Positions 25,026-36,558 of a DNA stretch of 64,000 nucleotides are shown one piece after another. Location: the NCBI GenBank assembly GCA_033980235.1, contig CM067075.1, positions 9,826,608 through 9,890,607 of the forward strand, written 5' to 3'. Positions within the stretch are counted from its first letter, which is position 1. Each line of letters starts with the position of its first letter. A program made the translations under genes and the position numbers. The notes beneath the pieces are model-generated. The model saw only the letters and a program-made list of their open reading frames with translations, did not search any database and was not told the origin of the DNA. Origin of the DNA: Diadema setosum (taxonomy: Eukaryota; Echinodermata; Echinoidea; Diadematoida; Diadematidae).

Positions 25026-25216
25026 TAGATATAGATATAGATGTAGATGTAGATGTAGATGTAGATGTAGATATAGATATAGATATAGACATAGATATAG
25101 ATATAGATATAGATATAGACATAGATATAGATATAGACATAGATATAGATATAGACATAGATATAGATATAGATATAGATATAGATATAGATATAGATGT
25201 AAATATAGATATAGGT
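25026..25216. repeat. GATATA/GATGTA/GACATA hexanucleotide array 2
   Basis: About thirty hexamers with three variants arranged in blocks (gatgta run, then gatata with interspersed gacata), immediately after aaataaatcaaat. The open frames over it (IDID... or IYIY...) are trivial products of the hexamer. Confidence 0.92.
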
Positions 25217-27739
25217 ACAATAAAATGATGACAAAGGATGTCGCCGGTTTTACCATTGGTTCATAATCTTGCGTTATTTATCTTCCTCAGCTTCACTTGT
25301 CCTTACAGTACATGGAGTAATACATAAATAAACATGGTGCATGAGCTCTAAGTATGAAACGTGGAATTAAATAACAAGCTTTGGATTGATACAGAATTCA
25401 CACATTTGGATTCGAACAACATTTTTCAACATAACATTTTGAAACTTAGTCATTTTAAAAGATTGTCTTAGGTTCATTTGTCGAAGTCAGAGAATGGTTT
25501 ATTGTAGGACGGTACTATATACGGTACGAAGCCATAAATGCAATGGGTAAGTGACATGGTGTTATATCTTTCTAGTACAATCATATCTTCTATGATTAAC
25601 ATCCATGTTCACTAAAGCTCTTATAACAGCGCCTCTAGCGGCGGTGAAATTTGAGAAGGATTTCGGTCTCTGACTTGGTGCCGATCTTATACATTGGCAG
25701 CGAGTCTTTGACCAGGCTGACGCTGAACCGACGGAATACGCGTGCCGCAGTGATTCGAAGCACCTCCATGGCGAATTGCTGCCCGATGCAGTTACGAGGT
25801 CCAGCCGAGAAGGGGACGAAAGCAAAGGAGTCTCGCTCCTCTACTTTGGCCCTTTCGAAGCGTGCAGGTTTGAAGTCCATGTGATCGTCCCCCCACACTT
25901 CCGGATTGTGGTGGATCTGGTAGACGTGCACCATCACCTCCGATCCCGTGGGAATGGTGAATCCGTTTACGTTCAGCGGTTCCCTGAGCAAGCGGAATGG
26001 TGGGATGTTCGAGTACATCCTCATCGATTCTCGAAGGCATTGAGTCGTATAGGTAAGTTCATTGAGACCATCGCTGGAAAATGAATGCATAGGAAAAGGA
26101 ACAAATCGGTTGATTCAGTAGTAAATTATACATACATAAATACACAAATAAGTAATAAGATCAATGGAGAAAGAGACAGACAGACAGACAGACAGACGTG
26201 GAGAAAGAAATTGAAATAGATTATTACAATCAATCCGGATCGCGTATAGAGGGTTCTCTTTTCCTAATTCACGTGATAATAGTTTGAGCATGATCTCTGT
26301 GATTATTATTTGTTATTTTGGATCAATGAGATCTTCCATATGAATAGAAAATGGGTCAGGTTGTGTGAAAGGCTCTGGAATTACAGCTACAGGCTTTAGA
26401 CGTTTGCAGAAGGTTCCAGAATGGTTGAAGCGACCAACGTAAGCCAAATAAGAAGAGCACCTTCAACATCTTTGCTCTGAGAGCAAGAAACGTCTCTTCC
26501 GTCTCTAAAGCGACTTGTCCTATACATAACCTGCTGTTCTGTTATGTTTTGTGGAGAGAAGGCCAGGAAATATTGCTTGTGGAGAGATGATTCCTTATGT
26601 TGTGGCCGACTCCATGTACATTTTTTTTTTTTATGGACATTGCTACAGTGAAGTTATGACTTGGTAGATAATCACTTGGTGGATTATCAGTCGCACATTG
26701 CCTGGACTCGGTCGTCGCGATGTTGGATTCTACACATATCACCGTGGATTTTGTATTCTGGAGCACCGTATCCTGTGCCCATTGATTTACATCATTCTTA
26801 GAAGATATAATTAATCTATGGACGGTAATAAAGTCACTGCATGATGTAAGAGATTATTTAGACGAAATTGTACCGATATGATTACGTACTAATAATTCGC
26901 CTGAACTATTTGTTTTTGTACCTAAGATCATTTTCAGAGCAAACGTGTGGACAGGTCAGACACACGTGAAGTTTGCTCGTGAAAAAGAAACGATGTTCCA
27001 TAGGTGGTGCAGATCCCTGGAAATGAATCAAGACTGTGATAGCCTGTGAGACGTCCCTGGTTCGATTCCCGGACAAGCCCCCAATTTTATTGTTACGACC
27101 ATATAATCACACCTACCTAAAGCACAAAGTACCTGAAGCACAATCTTCTATAAGTACAGGACATGAAATCAGATGATTCCTATATACAAGTTTGTATTTG
27201 TTAGTGAGCTGAAAGAGCTACTCGCATCCGCTGTGACGTAAGAGAACAAAACGCTACCTCTACTGAGCACAGTCGTTTCTCTGTCAGTAAAATAGCGTCA
27301 TGCACGTCAAATGCATACGCTTTGTGAACGTTGTAGTAGGTTGGAATATGCTTTTATGATTTGTATTTGTGTTTGTAAAAGTTTCAGATGGCCTATAGAC
27401 GTATTTGGAGGTATGGAAGCGGAATCAAATATGTACACCGATCGTGCAAAACATCCAAACAATGAATTCCAATCATATAGGGCCTATACATTGATGTTGA
27501 TTGATATCACGATAGGCCCTCCTCTGTCACGCACTCAGAATTTGGAGAATGTCAAAAAAAAAAAAGCTCAGGTTAATCTCCGCGAATCCTTACGAACAGC
27601 TAAGAACATAATGTGCGTCAAGCGTTCTACGAACGATTAGTAACATTTGCTAACCATGCTAACGCATCTCCAAATTTTCGAATACGTTAGGATCGATACG
27701 CTCCAATGTGACGCAGCCCTTACGAAAGGTTACGCACAA

Positions 27740-27835
27740 CAGACGAGGATGATGGGCGAGGTACAACGGACGCCGAACCATGCATGATCGCAAAAGTTCA
27801 CTTTAGGCCTTTGGCTCGGTCTAGCTAAAAAGCGT
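27740..27835. repeat. Dispersed repeat end in gene 3 intron 6
   Basis: acgcacaacagacgagg ... catgatcgcaaaagttcact ... cctttggctcggtctagct resembles the end of the repeat at 32940-33118. Confidence 0.4.
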
Positions 27836-28108
27836 ATTTCAATAAACCGGTTTACTATCTCATTCTTGTGCATGCCCTTTGAAAAGGCGATTCTCAACAA
27901 AAACAACTAGGGTTAAAAAGTCTGGTTACACACTGTGGTCAGATTGAGTAAGGACAGGATGGAGGCAGGAAGTATGAATGGACGAAAATTGATTCAGTAG
28001 ACTACATCATTATCCTTTAATATGACACTTACAATGTCACGTTATCGTCATCTCTGCCAGCAAACACTCGGTCGATCTCCTCCTGAACACGGACCTGTTC
28101 CTCGGGAT

Positions 28109-28118
28109 GTAATTGGCC
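28109..28118 (-). other. Gene 3: 2-nt insertion in exon 6 after the I-helix
   Basis: Gene 1 reads gggatgttttgccata; gene 3 reads gggatgtaattggccata on the plus strand. The exon grows from 152 to 154 nt. The frame is lost after FRIMA and terminates within the exon, while the tail (QEEIDRVFAGRDDD) survives in another frame. Confidence 0.8.
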
Positions 28119-29724
28119 ATAATCCGAAAGAACCATGTGAGCGCACTTGCGGAGGTGTCTGTTCCAGCAAAGATGAACCCGTTGACCTGTTAAAAAATCA
28201 GTAAACATTTTGTAGATCCACAAGTTCTGAACAGAATGTCGTCAGACGATTTAAGCTGCTATCATTCTATCATTCATATGAAACCATGTTTGTGGATGAT
28301 CGATACATGGCTCTTATCACGTGATTAAAAGTCGAACTTTATGCCAAAATTTTACTCACTATCGAAGAGATAAAAGATGATTACTATCTTCATGTTGTTT
28401 TATCCCATTCCTTCAAACATACCGAACAAAGCTTAGTCGTCTCTAAGATAGAGAGCATGTAGATCTACATTGCAACTTCAGATAATGTTGTTTCTCTCCT
28501 GCAAATTGATATGGCAAAAAAAAAATCATGCTAAAGTATATTACTGTTACATTAAGGTCAATTATTCATCTTTCCAGTTTGAAAGGGCGCGTTTGATTTA
28601 CCTCGTCTCTGATCTCCTTGTCACTCAGTCCTTCACCATCTGAATCTCGAGACAACAGCAACGTGTCGAGAAAATCCAGCACATTCTCTTGGGGCTTCAT
28701 ACAGTGATCAAAGAAGATGAGACAACTAACACAATGCATGAACAAAACACAAATGGCCATGTAATCCTCACTTATGTGACTGTGAACAAGCGATGTAGAT
28801 GATAATGTTGCTGGTATACACCTATCAATTCAAAACTTAGGAACTGCTTTGCAGATAAGAAAGTAAGAACGGTAAAAACTTTCTTATACTCAGTTACGAA
28901 ATCACAAAGGGTGTATTTTTATTTTTTTTTTTTTTTGCCTGAACAGGAACGATCAGCTCGTTCCCACTTATTATAAATCACCCTCACCAAAGATTAATTC
29001 AGCACTCACCTCTTTTTCCTCGGCATACTTTTGTCGCCGTTCCTTGATAATCTGCTCCTGAATACCGTGCATGGAGCGGATACCATCTTTCCATACTTTG
29101 TGTTTCGAAGACAGTCGAAAGACGAAGTCGTACAACATCAGAGGGGTGTACATTCTGATGGATTCATCGATCATTTTTTTGGAAGTTTCATAGAAATAAA
29201 GGCAAAAAGAACACATATGTAAGTGAAAGTGGTACACAGATAACAGCAACACATTTTGTAAACGCCACATGTATATTTCCCTATGATTATTTTCAGGCTG
29301 CATGTTGCTAATTGCGGAAATTTCTGCAATAAGAACGCTGTTTTAGAACAGATGGATATTCCAACCTACACACGCACACATACACAAACATTTATGAAGA
29401 AATTCTGACAAACTCATTTCACTTTCTGTTACAGAACTTGCTAGATGACATGAAATTCTTACCATTTCGTGGTATTTGGCTGTGATGACATAAGTTTTTG
29501 CCCTAATCAGGTGCATTAGTCACTGAAATATTCTATTTCACCAAATATACAAGTGGATCAATTGAATGCAGTAATATCATTAGAACACATAAATGAAAGT
29601 GATGGCTCCAGAAACTTTAACATTTCATAACTTTTGAACAAATTACCTGATTTTCCTCATATTTTCACCCATGTGTTCTAGTAAAGTTGCATTCAATCAA
29701 TCCACATGTACAATATGATATATA

Positions 29725-31324
29725 CAGTCAGTCGTCACGGCGTGCGAATCTCGCACAGATCACGGAGGGCGTATGCACGCTCGGAGCGGTCATGAATACA
29801 TAATTAGCTGTGCAGTGTTCTTTTTAAACTATCGTTGTGCAGCCCCAGCATAACATTTACAGCTCATTTTTACATTAAATGAAAGAAGAAAGCTCAAGGT
29901 CTAATTTAATGACAATGATTTGATAATACTGGAAAGGGAATTGGGGTAAAAATACGAGTAATTTCACGCGTTGAAAATATAAAATTTAAACCCGAAAGAA
30001 GTGGGTCAAATCCGTTCTTAACCACCTTCACTTGACCTTGCAGCTCTTTCAAACTAAATAAGTAGGATACTTGATTATCTTATTTTCAAAATATGGAAAA
30101 ATCAAGTCACTCTATCTTTTATACCTCATGGGATCCAGCAAAATACAACAGTATGTCACATCGCTCTTTGTTCGAAATCGTCCATTAACGCCTTCGTACA
30201 ATGCTGGGTCGTGATTGGTCAGAAACGATGGTCGCATGACGTCATCACATCGTCTGCTACTGTGGTTTTTTTTACTTCCTGTGTCGGGTCTCGAAGATTG
30301 AAACTCGGCTTAAACGTGTATATAATAGGTTTATTCTGTCATATTCTGTCAAAATTTCGTAGATAATTATTTAAGGATTCGTTATCGCCATTTTGTGTTC
30401 GTATGGATTTGTCATTTGTTTGACTACTTGCAGATACGGGCACGTCAACAATTTCACATGTTGTAAAAAAACAAAACAATAAAAAAACACTTGGGTTTAG
30501 TCCAGTATACTAATATTTGTGTTACGATGTTTTTCATGCCTTTTCTTTTCTGAAATGTTCCATTGTGATTTTCTTTTCATGTTTAGTTTTACATCCAGTT
30601 GTCTTGCAAGTTACGGTTTAATAAATAAAATAACCTTGTGTCTGTTTTTTTTTTTTTTGCCTTGGACATTCTCACTCCTTCAAATTATATTTCTGGTTTT
30701 GATGATATGTCTGCTAGATTATGGTTTATCCATTTATTTTTTTATTTCAATTGTTTTTTTTTTAACCGGAACTTGGAAGCTGCAGCTGGGGACTACAGGT
30801 GATTTGCATGAATGTTAATCTTAAATAATCTGATGAACTATTAATCATGCCACATGTTTTTACTATTATTATTATTATAATACTATTATTATTATTATTA
30901 TTATTATTGTTATTCTAGAGCCCGAAGGCCTGGATTCATGAAGCGAGCAGTTTCGTTTTCTTTTCAGGGTGATTATTCAAAATTTTAATTTCCCTTTCTT
31001 TTTTTTTCTTTTTTTTTTTGGGGGGGGGGGGGGACTCCCGATTCCACAGAAGACTCTCTGGAAATGAACAATTATGAACTAGCATAGAATCAGAAGCATG
31101 TCGTGCGAAAATACTTTCAAGGACACGCCAAGCTTCGCGCCATATGTAGGAAAAATCTTGACTTCGGCGATCGCAACTTTTTAGTCAGTTTTTGAACGAA
31201 TTTTTAAGTCACTTACAGATATTGCATCTTTTCGATTTTTGAAACAAGTATCGGTACATGCTTCCTCTGCCGAATTAAAGAAAAATTAGAGTATGAAAAT
31301 TGCATACGGAGTGACGACTGACTG
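29725..31324. mobile_element. 1600-bp non-autonomous DNA transposon in gene 3 intron 3
   Basis: Perfect terminal inverted repeats cagtcagtcgtcac / gtgacgactgactg at 29725-29738 and 31311-31324, flanked on both sides by TA (29723-29724 and 31325-31326). A TA duplication with a CAGT-type terminus fits the Tc1/mariner-pogo superfamily. No transposase frame was found. Intron 3 is 2247 bp here against 696 and 826 bp in genes 1 and 2, which matches an insertion of this size. Confidence 0.7.
30864..30910. repeat. ATT trinucleotide repeat
   Basis: Run of att/attatt units inside the 1600-bp element. Confidence 0.85.
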
Positions 31325-31525
31325 TATAAGTTTCTATTGAAGGTTTCTTTAAAGAATACCTGGTTAATACCCGGTATTGGTATAAGGTCTCTCCCTGTTA
31401 CCTGTACGCGATAACACCGGTCAATTGGTCGATGACGTTGACGACACGTGATTCTCGTTCCTGGCAATGCGACATGAACGAGAATGCGCAGCGAAATATG
31501 ACGTCACTGGTGAAGTGTGCCATTG

Positions 31526-31530
31526 TTTTT
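31526..31530 (-). other. Gene 3: 1-nt insertion in exon 3 homopolymer
   Basis: The plus strand has a run of five T where genes 1 and 2 have four (cattgtttt). Exon 3 is therefore 195 nt, and the frame hits TGA within ten codons. Being in a homopolymer, this one could be a sequencing error. Confidence 0.75.
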
Positions 31531-31959
31531 AGAGAGTTGAACGGATTCCCCCGAATCAGCAGCTTTCAACAGCTTGTTCACTAGGACGTCGACAGTCTGC
31601 AAGAACAGAATCGTATGTCTTTGCCATATTTCTCTGACTTTCGCCCGTTAAACATAAAGTGCAATCTTAGTTGCAATATTTGACATAGGCCCTCGACATA
31701 GTAAAATTGTCAATGTTTAGATTAATTTCGATTAGTCTGAAAACACGTCATACTATAATTTACAACGATGTGTTCACTGAAAATACTTTTTCATTGACGT
31801 GTACTCTCATTGTAAGGCTGTTGATGATACTCCACACCATCACTGTATTATCATAATGAAAGATATTTAGATGTACTCTGTTCGATTGCTATTTGTGTTC
31901 ATATATACATAGGCCTATCATACATTGTATTTGCTCCGCGTATTGGCAATACTAGAAAT

Positions 31960-32139
31960 AGTAATAATAATCTCACAGTAGAGGAATGCATTACATGCCA
32001 ATTGGCTTGAATTTGTTTCAAAACCTGAATTTTATTTTCATCCCTGACGAAGGGGGAGGCCTCCGAAAATTCGGATCTTCAATTAAAATCATGGCAATTG
32101 GCATTTAATGCATTCCTCTATTGTGACATTATTATTACT
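31960..32139. mobile_element. 180-bp foldback element in gene 3 intron 2
   Basis: The left arm agtaataataatctcacag + tagaggaatgcattacatgcc is repeated inverted at the right end with about five mismatches over 45 bp. The centre contains tccctgacgaagggggaggcct. It is directly followed by a long TA tract. Confidence 0.7.
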
Positions 32140-32141
32140 AA

Positions 32142-32197
<56 letters not shown>

Positions 32198-32206
32198 ATC
32201 TATATA

Positions 32207-32250
<44 letters not shown>

Positions 32251-32280
32251 GTGTATGTGTGTGTGTGTTTGTGTGTGTGC
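32142..32280. repeat. TA then GT microsatellite in gene 3 intron 2
   Basis: About 100 bp of TA with ca/ct interruptions followed by gtgtgtgtg. The open frames of IYIY/CVCV type here are artefacts. Confidence 0.9.
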
Positions 32281-32939
32281 GTGGGGGTGGGTGGCTGGGT
32301 GTTCAAGCATGTATGGACGACTCTGAGAAGACAAACCTCATTCATGGTGGTGACGTATCGTTTCAGCATTTGAAAGTAAAACGATGGCGTCAGGAGACGA
32401 CGGTGCCTCTTCCAAGCAGCGCCATCCAGGATGCCTAGTCCCTCGGTCCACTCCGTGAATGTCTTGTATTCGTCACCCTCGTTCGGGAAACAAATACTGA
32501 TTCAGGTTAAATATAGGTTTAAAAAAAAAACCCTCAGAAGTAAACAAATGCACTCTCATGATAACCAGACTATCATTTATGACTATCATAAATATTTCTC
32601 TTGTCATTGATCGACATGTTAAAGGCATTATTACCATTTGCAGATGAAACAAATACCCAGCAGTAAAAGAATGTTAGATTTGAGCCCGACAATAGATGGA
32701 CCCACTCCCACGGCCCAAGGGGCAACCTCAGGTCGGCCATGAACAACCTTGAAACTACAGTGAATATATCCATGTACTTACTCACAGCATCGCGTTAGCT
32801 CTAAAGGAATACTTCTGGTTCTGGAGAAGTATATTTTTAAATATTCCTGAAATTGTGTGTGTGTGTGGGGGGGGGGGGGGGAGCTCGGGGTGGGGGAGAG
32901 AAGGAGATTGGAGTTGTGCCCATTTGAACAAATAAGGTC

Positions 32940-33118
32940 TTGATCTTCTAGGGATACTACCTGCCAAGTTTAGTGAAAATCTGTCTTTGGGTTTACAAGA
33001 AGAAGACGAAAACGTAAAAGGTCGAAGCACGACGGACGACGCACAGCACACGGCCACTGCCGGACGATGAATGATCGCAATAGCTCACTTGAGCCTTTGG
33101 CTCAAGTGAGCTAAAAAC
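32940..33118. repeat. Dispersed repeat in gene 3 intron 1
   Basis: Contains gccaagtttagtgaaaatct, agaagacgaaaacgtaaaagg, acgacggacgacgcacagc and tcgcaatagctcacttgagcc with a final hairpin (gctcacttgagcctttggctcaagtgagc). The style is known from many marine invertebrate genomes, from memory. Confidence 0.55.
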
Positions 33119-33418
33119 CTGTTGCGGCTTCGAGAATAAGACTACTTTACGACTATCAATCGTGAGGTACCTGGATCTAGATCCCTGGCTCCCTTGGTTT
33201 GTGCCTCTCGACGAGGCACTTTAACCTCATTGCCCAGTCTTTTCGATGAGAATCAAAGTCATTGGTTCCATGTTTGTTTATCTACTAGCAACCCTGGAAC
33301 CCACAAGAAGTCCTGATTCCATTTAATACGATGCTTTATAACCATAGAGGATACCATTACTTGACTGGGATATTGACCTCTGTGCGATATGGTTATCTTA
33401 TAATTCTATCTCATTAAT

Positions 33419-33815
33419 TTAAAGGGGTGCCACAGTTTCGGTTGAGATGGGGCCTGAGGTTTACACCGTTATTTATGATGATGATTTTTTTTTTTCAGAT
33501 AAGAAACCTCTTATGAAAGAGCCAATATTTCTAAGAGAATTCAAAGTTTATTTAATTAACATTAGTTTTGAAGTGGCTGTGATGTCCAGAACAAGCAATC
33601 CTAATAAAAGATGGGACATACATTTTATTAGGATCGCTTTTTTCACTTTTTTTTTTAATATCCCAGCCACTTCAAAACCGATTTTCATCAAATAAAGTTT
33701 TAATTCCTCTCAGTTTATTGTTTGCCTTTCAACATTTCATTAGGTGGTTTCTGAGTATCTCGCAAAAATTGAAAAGCTGAATTCTCTCGTCAACCAATAC
33801 TTTACCATCCCTTTA
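33419..33815. mobile_element. MITE family A, copy 2, in gene 3 intron 1
   Basis: Starts ttaaaggggtgccacagttt and ends accaatactttaccatccctttaa, with an internal palindrome around aataaaagatgggacatacattttatt. It is homologous over its whole length to 9860-10243 and 48313-48698. Confidence 0.75.
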
Positions 33816-34090
33816 ACAGAAGGAACAAAACACAGACACAAATACAAATGAATGATATGAAACTCAAGTAGGCCTAACTTTCAATAATTGTTATATATTG
33901 AGAAGGACAACATGAAGGTAATGTAACATTAGACACGGACCATTTTTTTCTGTTTTACTGATCCGAACCTAAGATATAGTGGTCCGAAAAATAAAGAAAA
34001 CCATCAAAAAAGAATTGTGAGCTTATTTCGATGCCTTTTTCTTCCTAATTGTCAATCTCCCCCGCAAAACACACATCCCCACATTACTTA

Positions 34091-34123
<33 letters not shown>
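34091..34123. repeat. CA microsatellite
   Basis: About sixteen CA units in gene 3 intron 1. Confidence 0.9.
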
Positions 34124-34124
<1 letters not shown>

Positions 34125-34577
34125 ACGCGCACATACAGTGTGCAGCATACACAAACATAAGCATGGTACACTCAAAGACAAAGATACAAAACACTATGTC
34201 TTGATGCACATACACAAACAAATAGACCCCCTTTTTTGTTTAAGGAACTTAATCGTCTTATTATTTTGCTTCTTAATTCATACATCACTTGTTAAATAGA
34301 TTTCATCGATTATACCATACTGTATTTGAGGTGGGCATCTTATATGACTTTCACCTACCTCATGGGCATTATTTCGGGACAATAATATTCAGAGACTTAC
34401 CAGTGCCCCGATGGTGGTACTACTCAAGAGTTCCTTGATGCTGTCGGGGTGGTTTAACATAACTATGGGCTTCCATCCAATCCATACCACCAGCAGTCTG
34501 GGGTACTTCTTCACGATTTCTTGCTCCCATACATATCCCGGCTTGTGAAATCCAGGGTCGCGGATGTTGCCATAGAG

Positions 34578-34580
34578 TCA
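34578..34580 (-). other. Gene 3 nonsense codon at Trp48
   Basis: The paralogues read CAC TGG in the PHW hinge; this copy reads CAC TGA followed by CTC TAT GGC, ending the frame right after the membrane anchor. The downstream sequence remains homologous. Confidence 0.85.
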
Positions 34581-34710
34581 GTGTGGCTTTGGCCCGGGAA
34601 GATGTCGTCGGATGTACGCTAGACGGCGAAGAGTAGCGACCAGTGACAAGAGAAACTGGACAATCTTCAAACCAAAGATGGATAAAGCAACAGTCCCCAA
34701 AATGGTCGTA

Positions 34711-34723
34711 ATATAAGCGACAT
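34711..34723 (-). other. Gene 3: 2-nt insertion after the start codon
   Basis: Gene 2 begins ATGTCGCTCATTACGACC. Gene 3 begins ATGTCGCTTATATTACG, two bases longer, so the conserved ATG is out of frame with the rest of exon 1. Exon length from ATG is 323 nt against 321 in genes 1 and 2. Confidence 0.8.
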
Positions 34724-34753
34724 TTTGGCGTCCACGGCCTTTACAAACACGTA

Positions 34754-35610
34754 TGGTAGGGGTCCAACCCACCGACCGGGTCCATAACGACCGGCCGCGC
34801 ATTATAATGGCATTGCGCGTACAGAAAGAAAATGTACGCATGGGACTACGCGCAACGGTGTTCGATTCTTCACTGGGCTACGCTACCGAGTAAAATGTGG
34901 CGAAAACAACTAAGTATTCCCTCTAAATTACCGAAATTTAGCAAAATCGAATAAGGTTTATTGTGTAACTACATATAACTAGGCCTACCTTTGCTGACTC
35001 GTTGTTAGATGTAGAGTATCCTTCCGTAATAAATTTGACGATTTTGACCGCAAAATTGTCACCGCCGCTTGTACGATCGTGCACACACGTTACACATACA
35101 CATGACATAAACATTTTGTCGCCCGCTACGACCGTACGAGTTGATGCAGAAACGAGAAATGAATGTGAAAAAACAAACCGACTCATCTAATTTATTTCAA
35201 TTACGATGAAAAGTTTCCTAATGAAAATCAAGTCAAATTCATCAAACAGTCCTTCAAAAGTAATATCGAGGGATTCAAAATATATTCAAATATTATTGGG
35301 GAAAAAAATACGACTAGAAAAAAACAGCAGCTTGTCGAAAAACGCGTTTAAGTACGCTTTATACGTATTGTCAATAGAGGGCGGGGTGGTCGGTCGATAT
35401 GAGCCGGGCAACTGAGTGCGGAAAAAATGACACCCCACGCGTTCGAAGCCGCCATCTAGAGCGCGTACCTCAGATCGCATTTTCAGTGCGCGCTTGTGAA
35501 TCCGGAGTATTTTCTCCACACGTGAGTAAAATTTCAGGCAAATTGTGTGATTTTTCACGTTTCTGTTGATAGAAAAACGTTAGGTGTCCGATATTATGGA
35601 CACCCAACCA
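34754..35610. mobile_element. 857-bp TA-flanked DNA element in the 5' flank of gene 3
   Basis: Gene 4 has an uninterrupted site reading acacgTAcctgggagcaac. Gene 3 reads acacgTA, then 857 bp, then TAcctgcaggagtaac, so the insert is bounded by duplicated TA (34752-34753, 35611-35612). Its ends tggtaggggtcca and, inverted, tggttgggtgtcca form imperfect TIRs. No transposase frame was recognised. A Tc1/mariner-type non-autonomous element is the best fit by TA duplication. Confidence 0.72.
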
Positions 35611-36158
35611 TACCTGCAGGAGTAACAGGATTCACCAGCGCTTGTTCACTGTGCGAGTGTAAGAATGAGTTTGTGTATACACGTGTATAAATTATGTATA
35701 TGATTGTATTTATGTATGTATGCATGTAATATCATATATTATCATCTATATAGGACGTTTTAGCGGCGCATTAAAAACGCGTATTGTAGTCCACTCAATA
35801 ATTTTTACCGTTCAATATCGGAGCATATTGAACGAATCGCATAGACCAACGTATTAATTCCCCATAGGGTACCGTTGTTAATTGCCGTTCAAGATCACAC
35901 GATATTCAATTCTGTCTCGTTTATTGCGTGAGCGCTTGCTGAATGCGCAAATGCTTGCGACTAAGTGCGCGTCATTTTGTTACATTTTTCACACGCGCGC
36001 AAACATCTTGCTAGTTGTTTGTTTCAATACGCAGTTTTAGGGGCTTCCCCTTTTCAGCGCTGGGATGGGACTGCCGAGTCAACTTCAAAGACGAGTAGAA
36101 GCCGGGTAATTTTGTGCAGTTCATGGTTGCTCTACTTGATTGTATAGATGATAATAAT

Positions 36159-36300
36159 TATATTGGATGGCCTTGATTCATGGAATACCAGGGAATATTG
36201 CACTCGTTAGAGTCAATATTGCACTCATCTTCGATTCGTGCAATATTGGCCCTAACTCGTGCAATATTCCCTGGTATCCCATTCATAGCCATCCAATATA
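36159..36300. mobile_element. 142-bp foldback element upstream of gene 3
   Basis: The ends tatattggatggc are mirrored at 36288-36300. The arms extend over about 45 bp through ataccagggaatattgcac, with few mismatches. The interior is built from gcaatatt words. Confidence 0.75.
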
Positions 36301-36516
36301 ATATAAATATTGGCGCTATATCATGTGTGTTGTTTTGTACCTGGCTAGACGCCACCCCTTGATAGCGTTGACCCGTATGTCATCGAGACACTGATAAAGT
36401 TCACAGTTCAGTTTCTTGCGGGTGCAAGACGAAACAGGATGTGTACATGTTGACATTTTGTTACTTTTCACTTTTCACTTCGAGAACATGCCCTGCAGTG
36501 TATATTAATATATAAT

Positions 36517-36557
<41 letters not shown>
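36517..36557. repeat. TA microsatellite
   Basis: TA repeat with one ca interruption upstream of gene 3. Confidence 0.85.

Positions 36558-36558
<1 letters not shown>

Larger units (their letters stand above)
20529..25634. other. Intergenic region between gene 3 (downstream end) and gene 2 (5' side)
   Basis: No gene was found apart from a LINE end. Content: gene 2 5' flank to about 21120, a 1-kb CCGT-bearing repeat (21150-22200) inserted in flank homologous to that of gene 1, a GAATT tract (22384-22429), the shared upstream block (22865-23180), TA tracts (23556-23579, 23941-23990), an inverted repeat (24021-24139), a GATATA array (24296-24372), a LINE C-terminus (24380-24585) and a second GATATA array (25026-25216). 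Confidence 0.6.
25635..34723 (-). pseudogene. Gene 3: CYP4F-like cytochrome P450 pseudogene, 7 exons still recognisable
   Basis: Exon-equivalent blocks in coding order: 34723-34401, 32477-32337, 31596-31402, 29154-29010, 28694-28602, 28186-28033, 26073-25635. Splice sites and phases match the other copies, but the reading frame is broken in four places. There is a 2-nt insertion just after the start codon, TGG to TGA at Trp48 in the hinge, a fifth T in a T-run in exon 3 (195 nt instead of 194) and a 2-nt insertion in exon 6 (154 instead of 152). Exons 2, 4, 5 and 7 are open; exon 7 keeps ExxR (ESMR) and the heme loop FSAGPRNCIG. A CYP4F-like origin is clear. Decay looks recent because splice sites and the heme exon are clean. 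An 857-bp insertion splits its 5' flank and a 1600-bp insertion sits in intron 3. Without re-sequencing, some indels could be assembly errors. Confidence 0.88.

Noticed and set aside
25010..25234. Long frames of alternating Ile-Asp, Ile-Tyr or Leu-Tyr on both strands
   Set aside because: These follow directly from a hexanucleotide array, which gives open frames in several phases.
27030..27082. tRNA-like 'ggttcgattcccgg' followed by 'acaagcccc'
   Set aside because: Only a T-arm-like 3' half is present; no matching D-arm, anticodon arm or acceptor partner upstream. At most a SINE fragment.
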